Shown here: positions 18,501 to 30,255 of the stretch, in pieces
How positions within the stretch are numbered: position 1 is the stretch's first letter
Layout of the letters: every line of letters begins with the position of its first letter
NCBI RefSeq assembly: GCF_964340395.1
Contig: NC_135550.1
Location: 14,672,408-14,736,407 of the forward strand
Length of the DNA: 64,000 nucleotides
Source: Glandiceps talaboti
Taxonomy: Eukaryota; Hemichordata; Enteropneusta; Spengelidae
Direction of reading: 5' to 3'
Notes under the pieces: model-generated
The model's database searches: none
The model's input: the letters and a program-made list of their open reading frames with translations, nothing else
What the model was told of the DNA's origin: nothing
Program-made: the position numbers and the translations under genes

Positions 18501-20600
18501 ATATGTCGTCTCTTCACTACAGTAAATGAAAGCTGAAGAATAACGGCGTTCAGAAAATAAAGTTGTTAATTTTACCTCAGACATGACCACTTAATTTTTA
18601 AAGTTAACAATTTGTAAAAAAAGGCTTATACATGTATTAGTAATAAGTTGTTCAGCAAGAAGATCTTTTCACTAGCTATGACTGAAACATCTTTTGACAC
18701 TTGATTGTAATATTGTACACACTGAACGGTTTCGAATTATCTTTGGGTAAACATACAAATGTAGCTATACTCATAATATGGTATGATAAATTAAACTGAT
18801 TTTTGGGTCCGCACCCTAAAATCAGTGCTCCCAATATGATCACAATTTCAACCTAGTATTTGTACTGCTAACATGTACAATGTCCAATTATTGGTATTTT
18901 TTAAAAATTTTCAGTGAATAAATTGTTGGTTGTCATAGTGACAAAATAATACTAAAATTACAGCTAGTAGAACTTTAAATAATAGATGTCGCCTTGTTTC
19001 CAAAATCGGCGAAATCCTTTATTAATTCATTGAAGTGTGACCCGATTTTTTTCTTCAGTTTCTCACTACCTGACTGACCTAAATTTTCAACTCCAACATC
19101 AAAATTAAAAAAAAATGTTATATTTTGTCGCCCTTAATATTTGTGGAACAGTGCTCTCTCTCTCTCTCTGTGACAAGAATAAGCAAGTGTCTTGACTGTC
19201 GACTGTCATTCTACAGTCGAGTCATGGCGGCAACAATGACACTTGTTCATGAACACAGCATTTCTTTCATGACAGAAGTTATTCGAGTAGGGGAAGACTG
19301 AGAACATGGCAATTGTGTAGAGAAGCTGGGAAAGGGCTTGTTACCAGGAATCCAATAAAAAGAAGAGAGAGAGGAGGAAAAGGAGTGGCAGAGAAACATG
19401 AAGATGATTTGTTATTTTTTTCTTCAAATCGACCGATCGACCCATAGTTGCCACGAAAAAGTGACGAGAAACAAAAAAAATAGGGTCACCCTGAGATAAA
19501 TCTTGTGAAAATTTGAGACCTCTAACTCCAGACAACAAAGATCTCATTAAGGGATCTTGTATGTAGAGCACAAAGACCTTTAGCACAAATTATTAATGTA
19601 TGCATATAAGTACTTGTATCACCACTGGTGGCGCTGTTCAATACTATCTTTGCTGCTCATTCATGATCTTCACAATGACAACTGCCAAGGCTAACTTTTT
19701 CTATTATATGGTGGCCACTGATTTTTTTTTCATAATTTCATAAATGTACTTCAAACATATATGTGTTTCATATTATGAAAATGAGGAAAGAAAAATGACA
19801 CTAGAAATTATAATATTTGTCCTCTTTACATAATAATATTGCATTATTATTTTTATCAAGTATATTTATGTACACGTATTTGATGATGATATAGAATGGA
19901 TATTGTTTTTGTTTCTATTTATAAAATTAGGATAATAACAATAGCATGAATAAAGGGAAACTACGGTATGAGTATGATTACTAAAATGGTGATCAAAATA
20001 TGGAAAACGGCACCCTTAATTATACAAAACTGATAACCTACATTGTAATGTGTATCTCCTTCTGAACAACATGGTAGCAAAGGGCGCCCTCAAGCATACA
20101 AAAAAGGGTAACCTATAGTGAAATGCATGTTACTGTACAATGTTACCCACAACTCTTTCTGATTGGTATGCTTGGAGGTTCTTCATTTTGTCACTTTCTC
20201 AATAACCCTCATTTCTTAACATTTTTAAGCATAACAATTTTACATTTAAATAATATGTGAAATTAAAGTATTTATCAAAAAGAAAGTTTGAAATGTACCA
20301 AAAAAATGCACCAACAACTACAGTAACATTTACTTTGAATGAGATGTTTTGCAATGTAAAAGTATCACCAACGTGGGTAGTCAGTTTGTATGAAGAGTTT
20401 TAATGTAAAGGGCGCCCTCAAACATGCAAAAAATGGTAACCTACAGTGTAGTGCATGTGTAGTGTGTCTCCTTTTCTTGACTTTGTTGTGCAGTTCTCAA
20501 CTCTCTTCTTGACACCAATCTGTAATTTCTTTTTATCAGCATAACAAGTTGCCAAAACAAATACCACAACAAACAGAACTAATACTTTGATGGAAGTCAT
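15594..20600 (-). CDS. FKBP2: ER-resident peptidyl-prolyl cis-trans isomerase FKBP2 (FKBP13)
   Basis: Prolyl isomerase of the ER lumen. Coding exons, 5' to 3': 20445-20600, 17743-17855, 16954-17036, 15594-15655. They join in frame to 137 residues (human about 142). Residues 1-21 form a signal peptide ([19 protein letters not shown]). Then come [16 protein letters not shown] and one FKBP domain with [56 protein letters not shown] and [11 protein letters not shown]. The pocket residues (Tyr of HYT, Phe-Asp of EFD, Trp of KGW, Tyr of GYG, last Phe) are all present, as is the Cys pair typical of FKBP13. The protein ends RKAEL, a KDEL-like retention tail. An acceptor (TATTCCAG, AG at 20612-20611) lies just before the start ATG, so a non-coding first exon lies further upstream. 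Confidence 0.95.
15711..16030 (-). repeat. Family D TTAA-ended element, copy 1
   Basis: Starts TTAAAGCTGCACCACTTGTA, contains GGGGAGCACTGATTTTAGGG and a right part TGATTCAATACTGTTCAGGG. This is the reverse complement of copies at 18690 and 24316. It lies in the last FKBP2 intron, 56 bases from the final exon. Confidence 0.7.
17122..17444. repeat. Family A palindromic element, copy 1 (near complete)
   Basis: A 323-bp imperfect palindrome. Both ends read TTAAAGNNGCCATATGGATG inwards; the centre is TTTGTTATT...AATAACAAA near 17300. The bounding TTAA fits piggyBac/Kolobok-type target choice. It sits in the FKBP2 intron between exons 17743-17855 and 16954-17036. Related copies at 40418, 55011 and 30990. 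No ORF of its own. Confidence 0.8.
18690..18978 (+). repeat. Family D TTAA-ended element, copy 2
   Basis: Shares GGGTCCGCACCCTAAAATCA, GTGCTCCCAA, TTCAGTGAATA and a terminal TTACAGCTAGTAGAACTTTAA-like end with copies 3 and 5. It lies in FKBP2 intron 1. Confidence 0.7.
20003..20475 (-). repeat. Three decayed direct copies around the FKBP2 exon 1 donor
   Basis: Segments 20003-20066, 20079-20132 and 20406-20475 share GGGCGCCCTCAA-like starts, CAAAAAAnGGTAACCTA, a CAGTGTAGTGCATG-like block and (first and third) GTGTNTCTCCTT. The third copy includes the 3' end and splice donor of FKBP2 exon 1 (exon end 20445), so the first two are degenerate duplicates of an exon-intron boundary. Confidence 0.65.
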
Positions 20601-21516
20601 TTTTTTTTGTCTGGAATAAAAAAAAAAGAAAGAAAACCAGGTCAGTTTATTTGTGGAAAATATCATGTTGAATCTATTTGACAACCAGTACTAGTAGTAC
20701 ATGTAAGTACCTTGCATATTTTAGATGAACAGTAGTTGGTTTGGAATGATTTAAAAAGTGATGGCAATATGACAGAATCCAATGCCGTGTATGTGCAAGT
20801 GTGGCATACACGTGGTATCTGTCTGAGTGTTTGTGATGTTCTTTGCATTCATACTTTCACGAACGTAGCATGTGAATGTGAAGAAGAAACACAACAAGCA
20901 TGAGTGGAAACACCCCACCCCCCACCCCCCCCACCCCTACACCAACACAGTCACTGGCACTCAAATAGTATGGGGGTTCTGTTATGTTTATCCGAAACAT
21001 CCCAAATTTCCATACAAATTCATAATTGTGTGATCATGCAACTTTGTGTGCAAAACAGTCGCTGTGTTTTTTGCAAGGAATGATCAAACCATCACTTGCA
21101 TATTCCCTAATCCTGCCACAGCCGTTATCTTTTACACGACCTTGGCCTTTCTTTGCATACAGGTATGCAAAAATGTTTTTGGTAAATTGCACTGCAGTGA
21201 TAATACCACTAGTATACATGCATACAGGTACTACTAGGTGTAAGTAATCACTGGTACAAGCTAGTATGTAATAATTAGGAATGGAATATTCATATCTGGC
21301 AAAATTTGTGAGCATCTCGTAAATTGCAATTTTGATGAGGTACTTCTCTTTCTCATAATACTGCCCATAGGCAACATATGCTTCACAAAGCAAGTACATG
21401 GAGTCAAGTATCCTGAATGTTCCTATCTGAAAAAAATGACAAAGTAGCATGTGCGTGGTATATTTGAGACATGTAATAAACTATCTGGATAGGAAATGAA
21501 GGTTTAATCATTGAAG

Positions 21517-21814
<298 letters not shown>

Positions 21815-23252
21815 TGCTAGACAAAAACATGAATGTTAGAGCTGCTGAAAACACCATTTGTTCAAACAAACACATTTGAAACAAAAAGAAGTTCAGTATT
21901 TTTATAAATATAATTTTGATTGCAAAAAAGAACTTGACACTACCCATGATTGTTTCCTATAAGCTACAGAGGGCAGTATTTACTGCAAAGCTCCATTCAC
22001 ATACATCAACTAGTCCATGTCACATATAATGTCTCTTTTTGGTCAATTCCTCAAATCATATGCCTCTGAGCATATATTATTCACAATGTTAAAAAATGTT
22101 ACAAAATTTTAGATTTAGAAAGCTACTTTTTAAAACCCAGTCATCAACTACATATATATACAAAAAAATGTACTCTGAAAGCTAAAAAAAAAATTAACAG
22201 TACAATAGAGTACATTTTGTAACTGATCAATTGTGTGGGCTATTTGCTATCCAAAGTTTGAAACAATGATATTATTTATAAGTACATGGTTTGTTTCATA
22301 CAGCAACAATTGTAAAAAGAACAAACAGACTGCAAATGTCACTAGGGTGGAGATGATGTGTAGAGATTGAGTAGAGCGCCACCATTATCTCTGCAGGGAG
22401 AATACAACACGCCATCTGCAAGCATAGTATCCCTACATTGTTTTTACAATGACTAACGTCACAGTTCCATTTTAGTGACCATCTGTTAGTGCTGTACTAA
22501 ATTTCATGACACTGAAAATCCATAAATATATAATGTATATGCAAATAGATATCTTTTTATTAGAATAAAATGACTTTTTGGTAAGGTAATATACTTTTAC
22601 TATCCACCTCTTCACCATCATAAATTTATTGAACTCGCCTACGTTGATCAAATCAATTATAGGCTCAATTCATATGTTATATTATACGAATGTGAAAATT
22701 TCACAAATTCAATATCATACGTTGATTTCAATATACATTTACCAGAACAAACATCAAATTAGCATAGTAATTAAATTCTATCATGAAAGGTAGCGTACTA
22801 TGTTTCTAAAAATAGATTGAATGTCAAGATTTCTTGCAAAGCTATACTTAATGAGTATGTCATCTTTTCATTCTAGCAAGTGACCAACTGTTTGTCTAAA
22901 TTTTATGACAATGTGTTTTTAGTCAACCTAGTAACATAGCAAGCATAATATCTACATTTATAGAGATGACAATTTTCATTTGAGTGACCCTATCTTTGCC
23001 TAATATAAGTTTTATGACAATAATGAAATATTTATGTATGCGCAGAACTGTTCATTGCAGAATAGACATGCAATCTAAATCCTACATTTGCATAAATTTG
23101 TTCAGAAATTCAAACACATCATCAATTCTTCACAACATCGTAGCCCCCAGATTCATTCAAATCTACAGTCATTATTAAGGTTCTCATCAGGTATTCAGAT
23201 AAACTGTATTATATGATTGATATTATGCCATCATTTTTTGGGTACTAAAAAC

Positions 23253-23289
23253 AATTGAGAAATTATTATTTAATAATAATTTCTCAATT
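23253..23289. repeat. Perfect 37-base AT-rich palindrome
   Basis: Two 18-base arms, AATTGAGAAATTATTATT and its exact reverse complement, around a single T. No associated element boundaries seen. Confidence 0.9.
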
Positions 23290-23756
23290 TTTTTGTATGG
23301 CTGGCTTCACTGGTAAGATCAATTTGAGTTATATTCTTGAAGAAAACTTATCGTTCCAACCAGGTTTGTGCTTTAAGGACAGGTATTTCTGTAATAGCAT
23401 TTTTCAAATATTTCGGGACTAAAAAAAATGTCACAATGTATCTCATCTATCCAGCATACAAAGTCGACCACCTCTGTTGTATACTTTGTATTAATGTACA
23501 TTTTAATTGTTTCTACATAAATCTTAATTAGTATTGTGTCAGTAAATTTTTTACACTGATAACAAACTGAACATGGTGCTTCAATAACAGCGCCATTTTA
23601 ATTTTACCTTTAACCAATATCAATTATAACTTAAACCATCTACATGTGATAAAAAAAAATATCTACACACGATATCCTATGGACACCGTTTCCATGGGGA
23701 TAAGCTGCCACTTTTTTTTAAATACTGTTTTGTTAGATATAAGGATTTACTTGTAA

Positions 23757-24140
23757 TGCTCAAAAAGATAATTGTTTGGTTCCGATTACCTGACCCCCAT
23801 ATAGTTTTCCACGCCTATTCTGAACCTTTTTTTAACTTATTCAAGTAAAAAATAATAAAACCACAAAAAATGTGGAAGTCTCACAAGAAATACTGGATGT
23901 GGAAACTGACATCAACTTAAAAGACAATATAAAACTGTTCTTCCAATCTGTAATGGCTGTACATCTGATAGGAAGAAATAAACAACACAGAGACCATTTG
24001 AAAAACAATGGAAAACCTGAACGAGACACTTATACATGAAAAAAATAAAATTAAAATAAAATATAAAAAAAATCCACCTACCCCACCTATTCTAAAAATT
24101 AAGAGTAATCAGAACCACACATTTTTTTTATAAGGCCTAT
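23757..24140 (+). repeat. Family B inverted-end element, copy 2
   Basis: Shares ATAATTGTTTGGTTCCGATT at the left, GACATCAACTTAAAA and CTTCCAATCTGTAATGGCTG inside, ACAGAGACCATTTG, and a right end with CAGAACCACA plus A/T run and AAGGCCTA. Confidence 0.8.
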
Positions 24141-24315
24141 TACTCAATCTGATTAAAATATGACGTGGTGATTGTTGAAAGTGGCTTGATTTTTTCATGT
24201 ACCTTTCTGGCGATCAGTATCACCCAGAACAACAAAATCAAACACAAATGACACTATGCCATGGAAACAGTCTGAGATAAATAAAGAGATTGAGTCACTT
24301 TCACCACATCCAATT

Positions 24316-24620
24316 TTAATCAGATTTTTGCAACACTGTACACCCTGAATAGTATTGAATCACCTGTGGGTAAATTATTTGTGTAACTGTATGCATAATA
24401 TGGTGCAATGAATAGATTTTTAGATCAACACCCTAAAATCAGCACCCCAATGAGAGCACAATTTCAACTTGTTAGTTATTGTACTGCTGCTTGCGGATGA
24501 AACTGATCACTAATTAATATTTACAATGTCTAATTATTGTATTTTTAAATGTTTGGTGAATATAATGTTGATTGTCTGATCAAAAAAAAATTAAAAGTTA
24601 CAGCTAGTTTCCTTCTTTAA
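24316..24620 (+). repeat. Family D TTAA-ended element, copy 3 (most complete)
   Basis: About 305 bp between TTAA at 24316 and TTAA at 24617. Contains TACACCCTGAATAGTATTGA, ACACCCTAAAATCAGCACCC, TGGTGAATATAATGTTGATT and TTACAGCTAG. No ORF. Confidence 0.75.
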
Positions 24621-24995
24621 TAATCATTTTATATATTTATGGAAGGTTGTTTGGCTTTGAACACGAGGTCATTCTACATGCTATGCCATGTGTAAAAGTA
24701 AAATCATATTGAAAAAAAGAATAAAAATAGTAAAAAAATAGTCCCCGTTGCAGATAATATACCTTTAATATTTCTAAGTCATTCCAACTGTTGAAGTAAA
24801 ATTATGCACTGGAAGTATCATTCATCATGTACACATACAACTTACATTTTACACACTTTTATTTTATTTTAAGCTGACTGTCCAACCCATCCTGTTTGAA
24901 GTATTAAAATGGAAAATGGGCAAACAAACAAACAATCAATATATATGTGGTTGTCACAACCTGCAATATAAGTAAATATTGTTACGCTATAACTT

Positions 24996-24999
<4 letters not shown>

Positions 25000-25063
<64 letters not shown>
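25000..25063. repeat. (GT)n-(AT)n microsatellite
   Basis: Short GTGT run followed by about 50 bases of AT repeat. Confidence 0.95.
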
Positions 25064-25066
<3 letters not shown>

Positions 25067-25447
25067 ATGTTTATTGTCCATTTGTTAAAAACATATGGAA
25101 AATTTCCTTTTGGCATCACAGGTCCTAAAAACACAAGCATCACAAAGACATATATACAAAGGCATACGTCAATCAAATCTAATCAAATATTGATACCACT
25201 TTTAGAAATAAGTGTATCAAAGTATAACAAAAATTTAAAATTCCTTTCACCTTTGTTTTTATTTTACATCACATGTAAATTTATGAATGTTTACAAAACA
25301 AAGAAAATACCGACCCATTCGCGCTTTAGTTTCCAATGAAATAAAACCATGGCAAAATCTTACAGTAAAAGCATTTTGTAGTTCATTATCGCATAATCTA
25401 ATCTGTTAGTATACAGTATGTTGATCCTGATAACATACTGAACATAC

Positions 25448-25558
25448 CCGGTACCCATAAATATCTGAACGCGTGGAGCGACTTGATTCGTCGCTCACTG
25501 TGCACTTGGGCGACATCGACCAATACTTCGAAAACATACGCACTGGCAAGTTCTTTCC
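25448..25558 (-). other. Possible exon, upstream of and divergent from SNRPD2
   Basis: Minus-strand 111-base stretch with an AG acceptor (TTCTTAATTTAG) before it and a GTATGT donor after it. It is open in one frame (GKELASAYVFEVLVDVAQVH and on) and CpG-richer than its surroundings. No family resemblance. It could be a 5' UTR exon of FKBP2, part of a SNRPD2 promoter, or chance. Confidence 0.25.
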
Positions 25559-25867
25559 CTAAATTAAGAAATGAAACGTAAACTAAAGCATTCGCACTCA
25601 CAAAGACAAACTAAAACAGCAAATGCATAGACGTAACCAGTCAATATGGAATCAAAATACGAGTAACAAACTTACCCAACGAAGCCACACATGCAGATCT
25701 GTCTCACTTCCTATAAAGGTCAAAGTTTGTCACCAAAGCGAGGTTCAGCCAACAAACGCCCTCTACGACAAAAACTGTACGTACAGCGAACGTTTCTCTG
25801 CGTATTGTAAACGTCAACCATATACTTCTGAAAACCTGCGGAATCGAAGTCATCCGACGAAATAACA

Positions 25868-28541
25868 ATGTCGTAAGTACATTTTTTGCACGAATACCCT
25901 TTCTTTCGTACCCCATTTACTATATTAAGTGTTTTTTAGTACTGTTTGAATCCTTATTTAGATAACGTTTACTGATGTAAACAAAGATCGTCCAGTAACC
26001 CTCATGGATCAACATGGCGTCCCCCAACTACAAGTAATTCGTTTTATACAACCCGACCAAAGAACTGGATTGTGCGTTTTGTAGCCATGGTAAATATTTA
26101 CAATCCCACCGAACTAATTAAAACGGTGCAGAAACCGTTTTATAGTATGTGATCACGAAGAAAAATCCGAAATTACTTCAATTTTGTGATCAACTTTGAT
26201 TCTTGGTTGCAGGCTACTCAATAAACCCAAGACAGAGATGTCCCATGAGGAGTTGGCTAAAAGGGAAGAAGAAGAATTCAACACAGGACCCTTGTCAGTG
26301 CTAACACAGTCAGTAAAGAACAACACACAAGTACTCATCAACTGCAGAAATAACAAAAAACTCCTAGGCAGAGTAAAAGCATTTGATAGGTAATAAGTTG
26401 TTTTGATGTATTAAAATGTTGTCTGCTGTAGTCAGTAGTAGCCTAGAGACTAATCATTGGTTTTCAAATTAACTGGGGATCGTTAGATTTGATAGACAAC
26501 GACAAGTCTCTGGGCTAAGCCTTCTATGTACATTTAAAACCAATGTTGTCGGTGAGGCCACTAACATTTTATATATACAAGTATAGGAACATGTGTTGTC
26601 TCGTAAGTTTAAAGTTGTACTTGTAGACAAGGTTGGTTTGATTGAATGAACCATGGAAGTAAAACCCCAGGAAGGACAACTGGTCATAGATCAAAGGGAC
26701 AGTCATCGCCTCCGCTGTTTGCTAAGAAAACACGTTTCTTTTCGTAGTATTGGGGTGTGAACAGCAACTTTTAAAGATCGTAACAAGCTTAGCATATTGA
26801 TGAGGGCGTCCAGGTTTTGTTCGGGTGTTCTCGACTATTATCGGTAGCGTCATGACGCATCATTGATCTAAACATGGCCAGCGACAAGCAATTCTGTGGC
26901 ATGGCATGCGTGACTTCTGACTTTGACTATGAGGAAAATTCTTTCAACACGAACGATGCTGATACTATTGAAAGTGCTATTGTGGAAGAGGGGTGTTTTT
27001 GTGTATGTAAGGGCACGGAGTCGGGCTCAATGATAACGTGTGACGGCAAAGGTTGTCATGTTGGAAATAAACATAAACAATCGGGTGTGATCACAACAAC
27101 ATTAGGCGTAATAACCTTGAAAATCGGCGACTTTTGACAGCCATTTGAAGCTTTGCAGCAATCTGCAGCTAAAAGATTTTGGTGTCATCGGAAAGCTTAT
27201 AATCAGCGCTTCAAATTTTACTAAGACACTTCTTTCGGAGATTGTCGCGAAGAAAACAGTCGGGAGGTGGAATTAACTCACAAAAAATGGCATGGAAGTT
27301 AAAAATCTTCATAACTTATCTAGTTGTCGCCCGATTTTCAAATGTTTGGTACGACCAAGCTCGTAGTGACACTATCTAACTGCTGAAACACTCTGCGCAG
27401 TCGCATTGACCCCCCTATTCAACTGCGCTTGCATAGCAACGACCCTGGCTTTTGGAACGCCTTAACAACAGAAGAAGGGCGTTCTTGAACCGCGGAGGCG
27501 ATGACTGTACAAAAGGGACTCAACACAATAGAGACAAAGGGATTAACTTGGTCTAAAACAAAAGATTTTAAATCGGATTAAGCCAGTTGTCCTTCCTGGG
27601 GTTCTACTTCCATGAATGAACAGACAGTGATTACGTGAGTAATCACCACAGTATCAGTGGAGTGTTTCAACCATGATGGAGAATGGTAAAAGATAAAGTT
27701 GAACTTCCTTTGAATATTCACTTTCAGACAATCTTTTAGACTAGCTACTTAGGAGAATATATGAACAAAATCAAGTGACGCTTGTGTGTGTGATACGTAG
27801 TGTAGGGTTGTTGTCAACCTCAAAGAGAGTTCTGTTTCTTTGGAACATTCCAGATGTTGTCAAATGATTGCAAGATAAAGATACAGTTTGTAAAGTAAAA
27901 CGCATCATCGCAAACCACTGCCAACGTTCTTAACGCGCCACCCCAGCATAGTGTGGCTGGCAACACCTTGGATTGTCTTGTACCTGTAGTTGATACCATC
28001 TGTGTTGAAATAATACAGAAAGCTAGTATACTGTCAAATGTGATATTTTCAAGGGATTTAAAATTCTCTTTCTCCTAGGGGTATTTGTTTGTACACAACA
28101 AAGTAAAAGTTGGGAGAAAGAGGAATTTATTCCACTGAAAAGAGAAATTGGTAGTTTTATCTTGACCTAACTTCCACTGCTTTAGGAAAGTATGCATGGT
28201 ATCTATCTATGGATTTACTTTTAGCAGAAACCGCATCAGTGAAAATAAGTTGTTTTTGTTAAGTTATTTGTTACCCGGGTTCCAAAATCTTAGCTAGGTT
28301 CGTGATATTCAACTTAAAATAACTTGACTCCATATTTTGACACAGATTAATTTTGTTCATTTTCAGACATTGTAACATGGTGTTGGAAAATGTTAAAGAA
28401 ATGTGGACAGAAGTACCGAAAACGGGGAAAGGCAAAAAGAAATCAAAACCAGTCAACAAAGATCGTTACATTTCCAAGATGTTCCTCAGAGGCGACAGTG
28501 TTATTTTAGTTCTTCGAAACCCTCTTGCACTTCAAAAGTAA
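25868..28541 (+). CDS. SNRPD2: Small nuclear ribonucleoprotein Sm D2
   Basis: Core Sm protein; with SmD1 and other Sm proteins it forms the heptameric ring on U1, U2, U4 and U5 snRNAs. Exons: 25868-25872 (ATG TC), 26213-26389, 28367-28541 (TAA). They splice in frame to 118 residues, the human length. The sequence is almost the human one: [40 protein letters not shown] and [18 protein letters not shown] (Sm1), then [18 protein letters not shown], the basic [14 protein letters not shown] and [17 protein letters not shown] (Sm2). The start exon holds only five coding bases, but the joined MSLLN start matches the family exactly. Intron 2 carries the TIR element at 26652-27614. Candidate polyadenylation signals lie at 28956-28961 and 29757-29762. 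Confidence 0.98.
26652..27614. mobile_element. 963-bp TIR DNA element in SNRPD2 intron 2, carrying half a PHD finger
   Basis: Left end CATGGAAGTAAAACCCCAGG (26652 on) is the inverse of the right end ending 27614, over about 32 bases. A second inverted motif, ACAGTCATCGCCTCCGC, lies inside both ends (26700-26716 and 27495-27511). Flanking direct repeats AATGAAC (26645-26651 and 27615-27621; 8 bp if the adjacent G is counted) look like a target-site duplication. The length suits hAT- or P-like insertion, but the superfamily is not shown. The interior is more GC-rich than the host intron and holds the ORF at 26874-27137. No transposase seen. Confidence 0.8.
26874..27137 (+). pseudogene. Truncated PHD-finger ORF inside the TIR element
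   Basis: 87 codons starting [20 protein letters not shown]. An acidic N-terminal stretch is followed by [22 protein letters not shown], the first half of a PHD zinc finger (C-x-C, then C-x4-C). The aromatic-His second half is missing and the frame ends in unrelated residues ([17 protein letters not shown]). Likely a captured or remnant exon of a longer gene; function not inferable. Confidence 0.5.
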
Positions 28542-30255
28542 CTTTTTTTGTTGTAGTTGTTGTTGATAAACTTTATATCAAGCAAGATTCGAATACTCGA
28601 ATGCCCTTGAAAGACAATAATACTTACATGGATGTTATGCAGATTTTAACTGAAAGTTAGTAACTGTATCTTGTGTAAAACCTGATTTTGAGAGTACTTT
28701 GACATGTCAGGTTTACAAAGTTTCACTTTCATCTGCAGGTGGGGGGTTGGGGTGGGGAGGGTTTCGTTACATCACAATTAGACATCTTTCAAAATGCTTA
28801 TTTCCACTTAGGTATATTATATTTGACTCGTAAAGACTAGGACACTTCTGAAGCACTCCAAATATTATAGCTTACTTTATATACATATGCTTTATTCAAC
28901 ATAATATACCCAAAGTGTAAATGGATTCTTTCAACTGTGGCATGTAGCTGTCGCAAATAAAAAGTCAACAAGGTTTTATGTAGTTCTAATGTCTAGTCAG
29001 ATGATACAAAGGGATATCTTCATACAGTTTGAACTTGTTGTTCAGAAGCAAACGCAAGTGTTCCTCATCCATTGTTTCTGAATCATTTTTTGTGAGTCAA
29101 TATTGAACTTTAGAGGAATTTACATTTGTTTCGAAATCACATTGTTTAAATACTACTATGGCAGTTCAGGTCTTGGTTTATTAATATACAAAGTCAAACT
29201 ATTGTTATGAATCTAATCACCCTGTGATCAAGATGGTGTAAAACATTGGAAATCCCCATAAATGTACACTGTAAGATTATGGAAGTCATCAGATATGTCA
29301 CTCTACTGCGAGTACAATTAAACCAACATCCTCTCGATAGTTTTTATGAACATGTCACAACAATAGGTTTAGTTTGTGTCTATCTTTGTAAACTGAGACC
29401 TCCACTGCCAGAGTAGTATTAATGTGCTTTGAAAGTTAAAAACTTGACAGGTGTTGATAATGAGATGCATCGTCAACTTTGAAAGAATTTTCTATTCATT
29501 CCTTCAAGTATATTTCTTGAAGATATGAAAATAGAATCCAGTTAGAGGTGAAATATTGCTGACACATGTAATGTTTAACTTGTAGACATGGATAATCATT
29601 TCTTTAATCGTAGCGTCTTGTTTATTTTTTTTATAAAATACTGATACCATGGATTCTTGTAACCATGGTTTGTAGGAATAGTTTTCCTAAGACTGCCATG
29701 GATATACCAGTGATAGTGTTTTGTTTGTAAGCTTTGTACAGTGTATGTGCATTTGGAATAAACTATTTTTTCCCTTTCTATGGATAGTTCTGTATGTTCA
29801 TTTCAATATTGTACAATGACCCCTTGCTGTACATACACAATGCATTTGCTCTAAGATGACTGCCCAATCTTTACCATTATTAACCCCAATGGGTGACACC
29901 CAGAGCCCAAAGGGAACTTATGACTACTATGTTGGGTCCTGTCAGTCTGTCTTTTTTAATCACCTGTATCTCAGACATGCATGTGCTGATTTTGACCATA
30001 CCTGGCACAAGTGTCTGATGCTATGGTCGGCATATGCACATCACTTTGTTTTGCAACCTTTGTGGCAATTGCCAAATGACGGCCACATTTGTTGCAAAAA
30101 TTCAGATTTTGTCCACTAATTCCAGGAGCTTCACAGATGGACAACTCATTGAGTGTCTACTACCATATTATCTATGATGAGTTTTCTACTGAGACATTGA
30201 CCCCATCATCACACTCACTCTTGTGTGTTATTTTCCTAAGTGACTGCATGGCCAG

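Noticed and set aside
19341-19586. 81-codon minus-strand frame in FKBP2 intron 1
   Set aside because: No family match and no usable splice context linking it to FKBP2.
21034-21450. 138-codon minus-strand frame upstream of FKBP2
   Set aside because: No recognisable domain, no splice or promoter support, repeat-rich surroundings.
26011-26034. MASPNYK mini-ORF in SNRPD2 intron 1
   Set aside because: Seven codons only, no conservation evidence, inside an intron.
29856-30119. 87-codon plus-strand frame after SNRPD2
   Set aside because: No domain, and text resembles a dispersed non-coding repeat.
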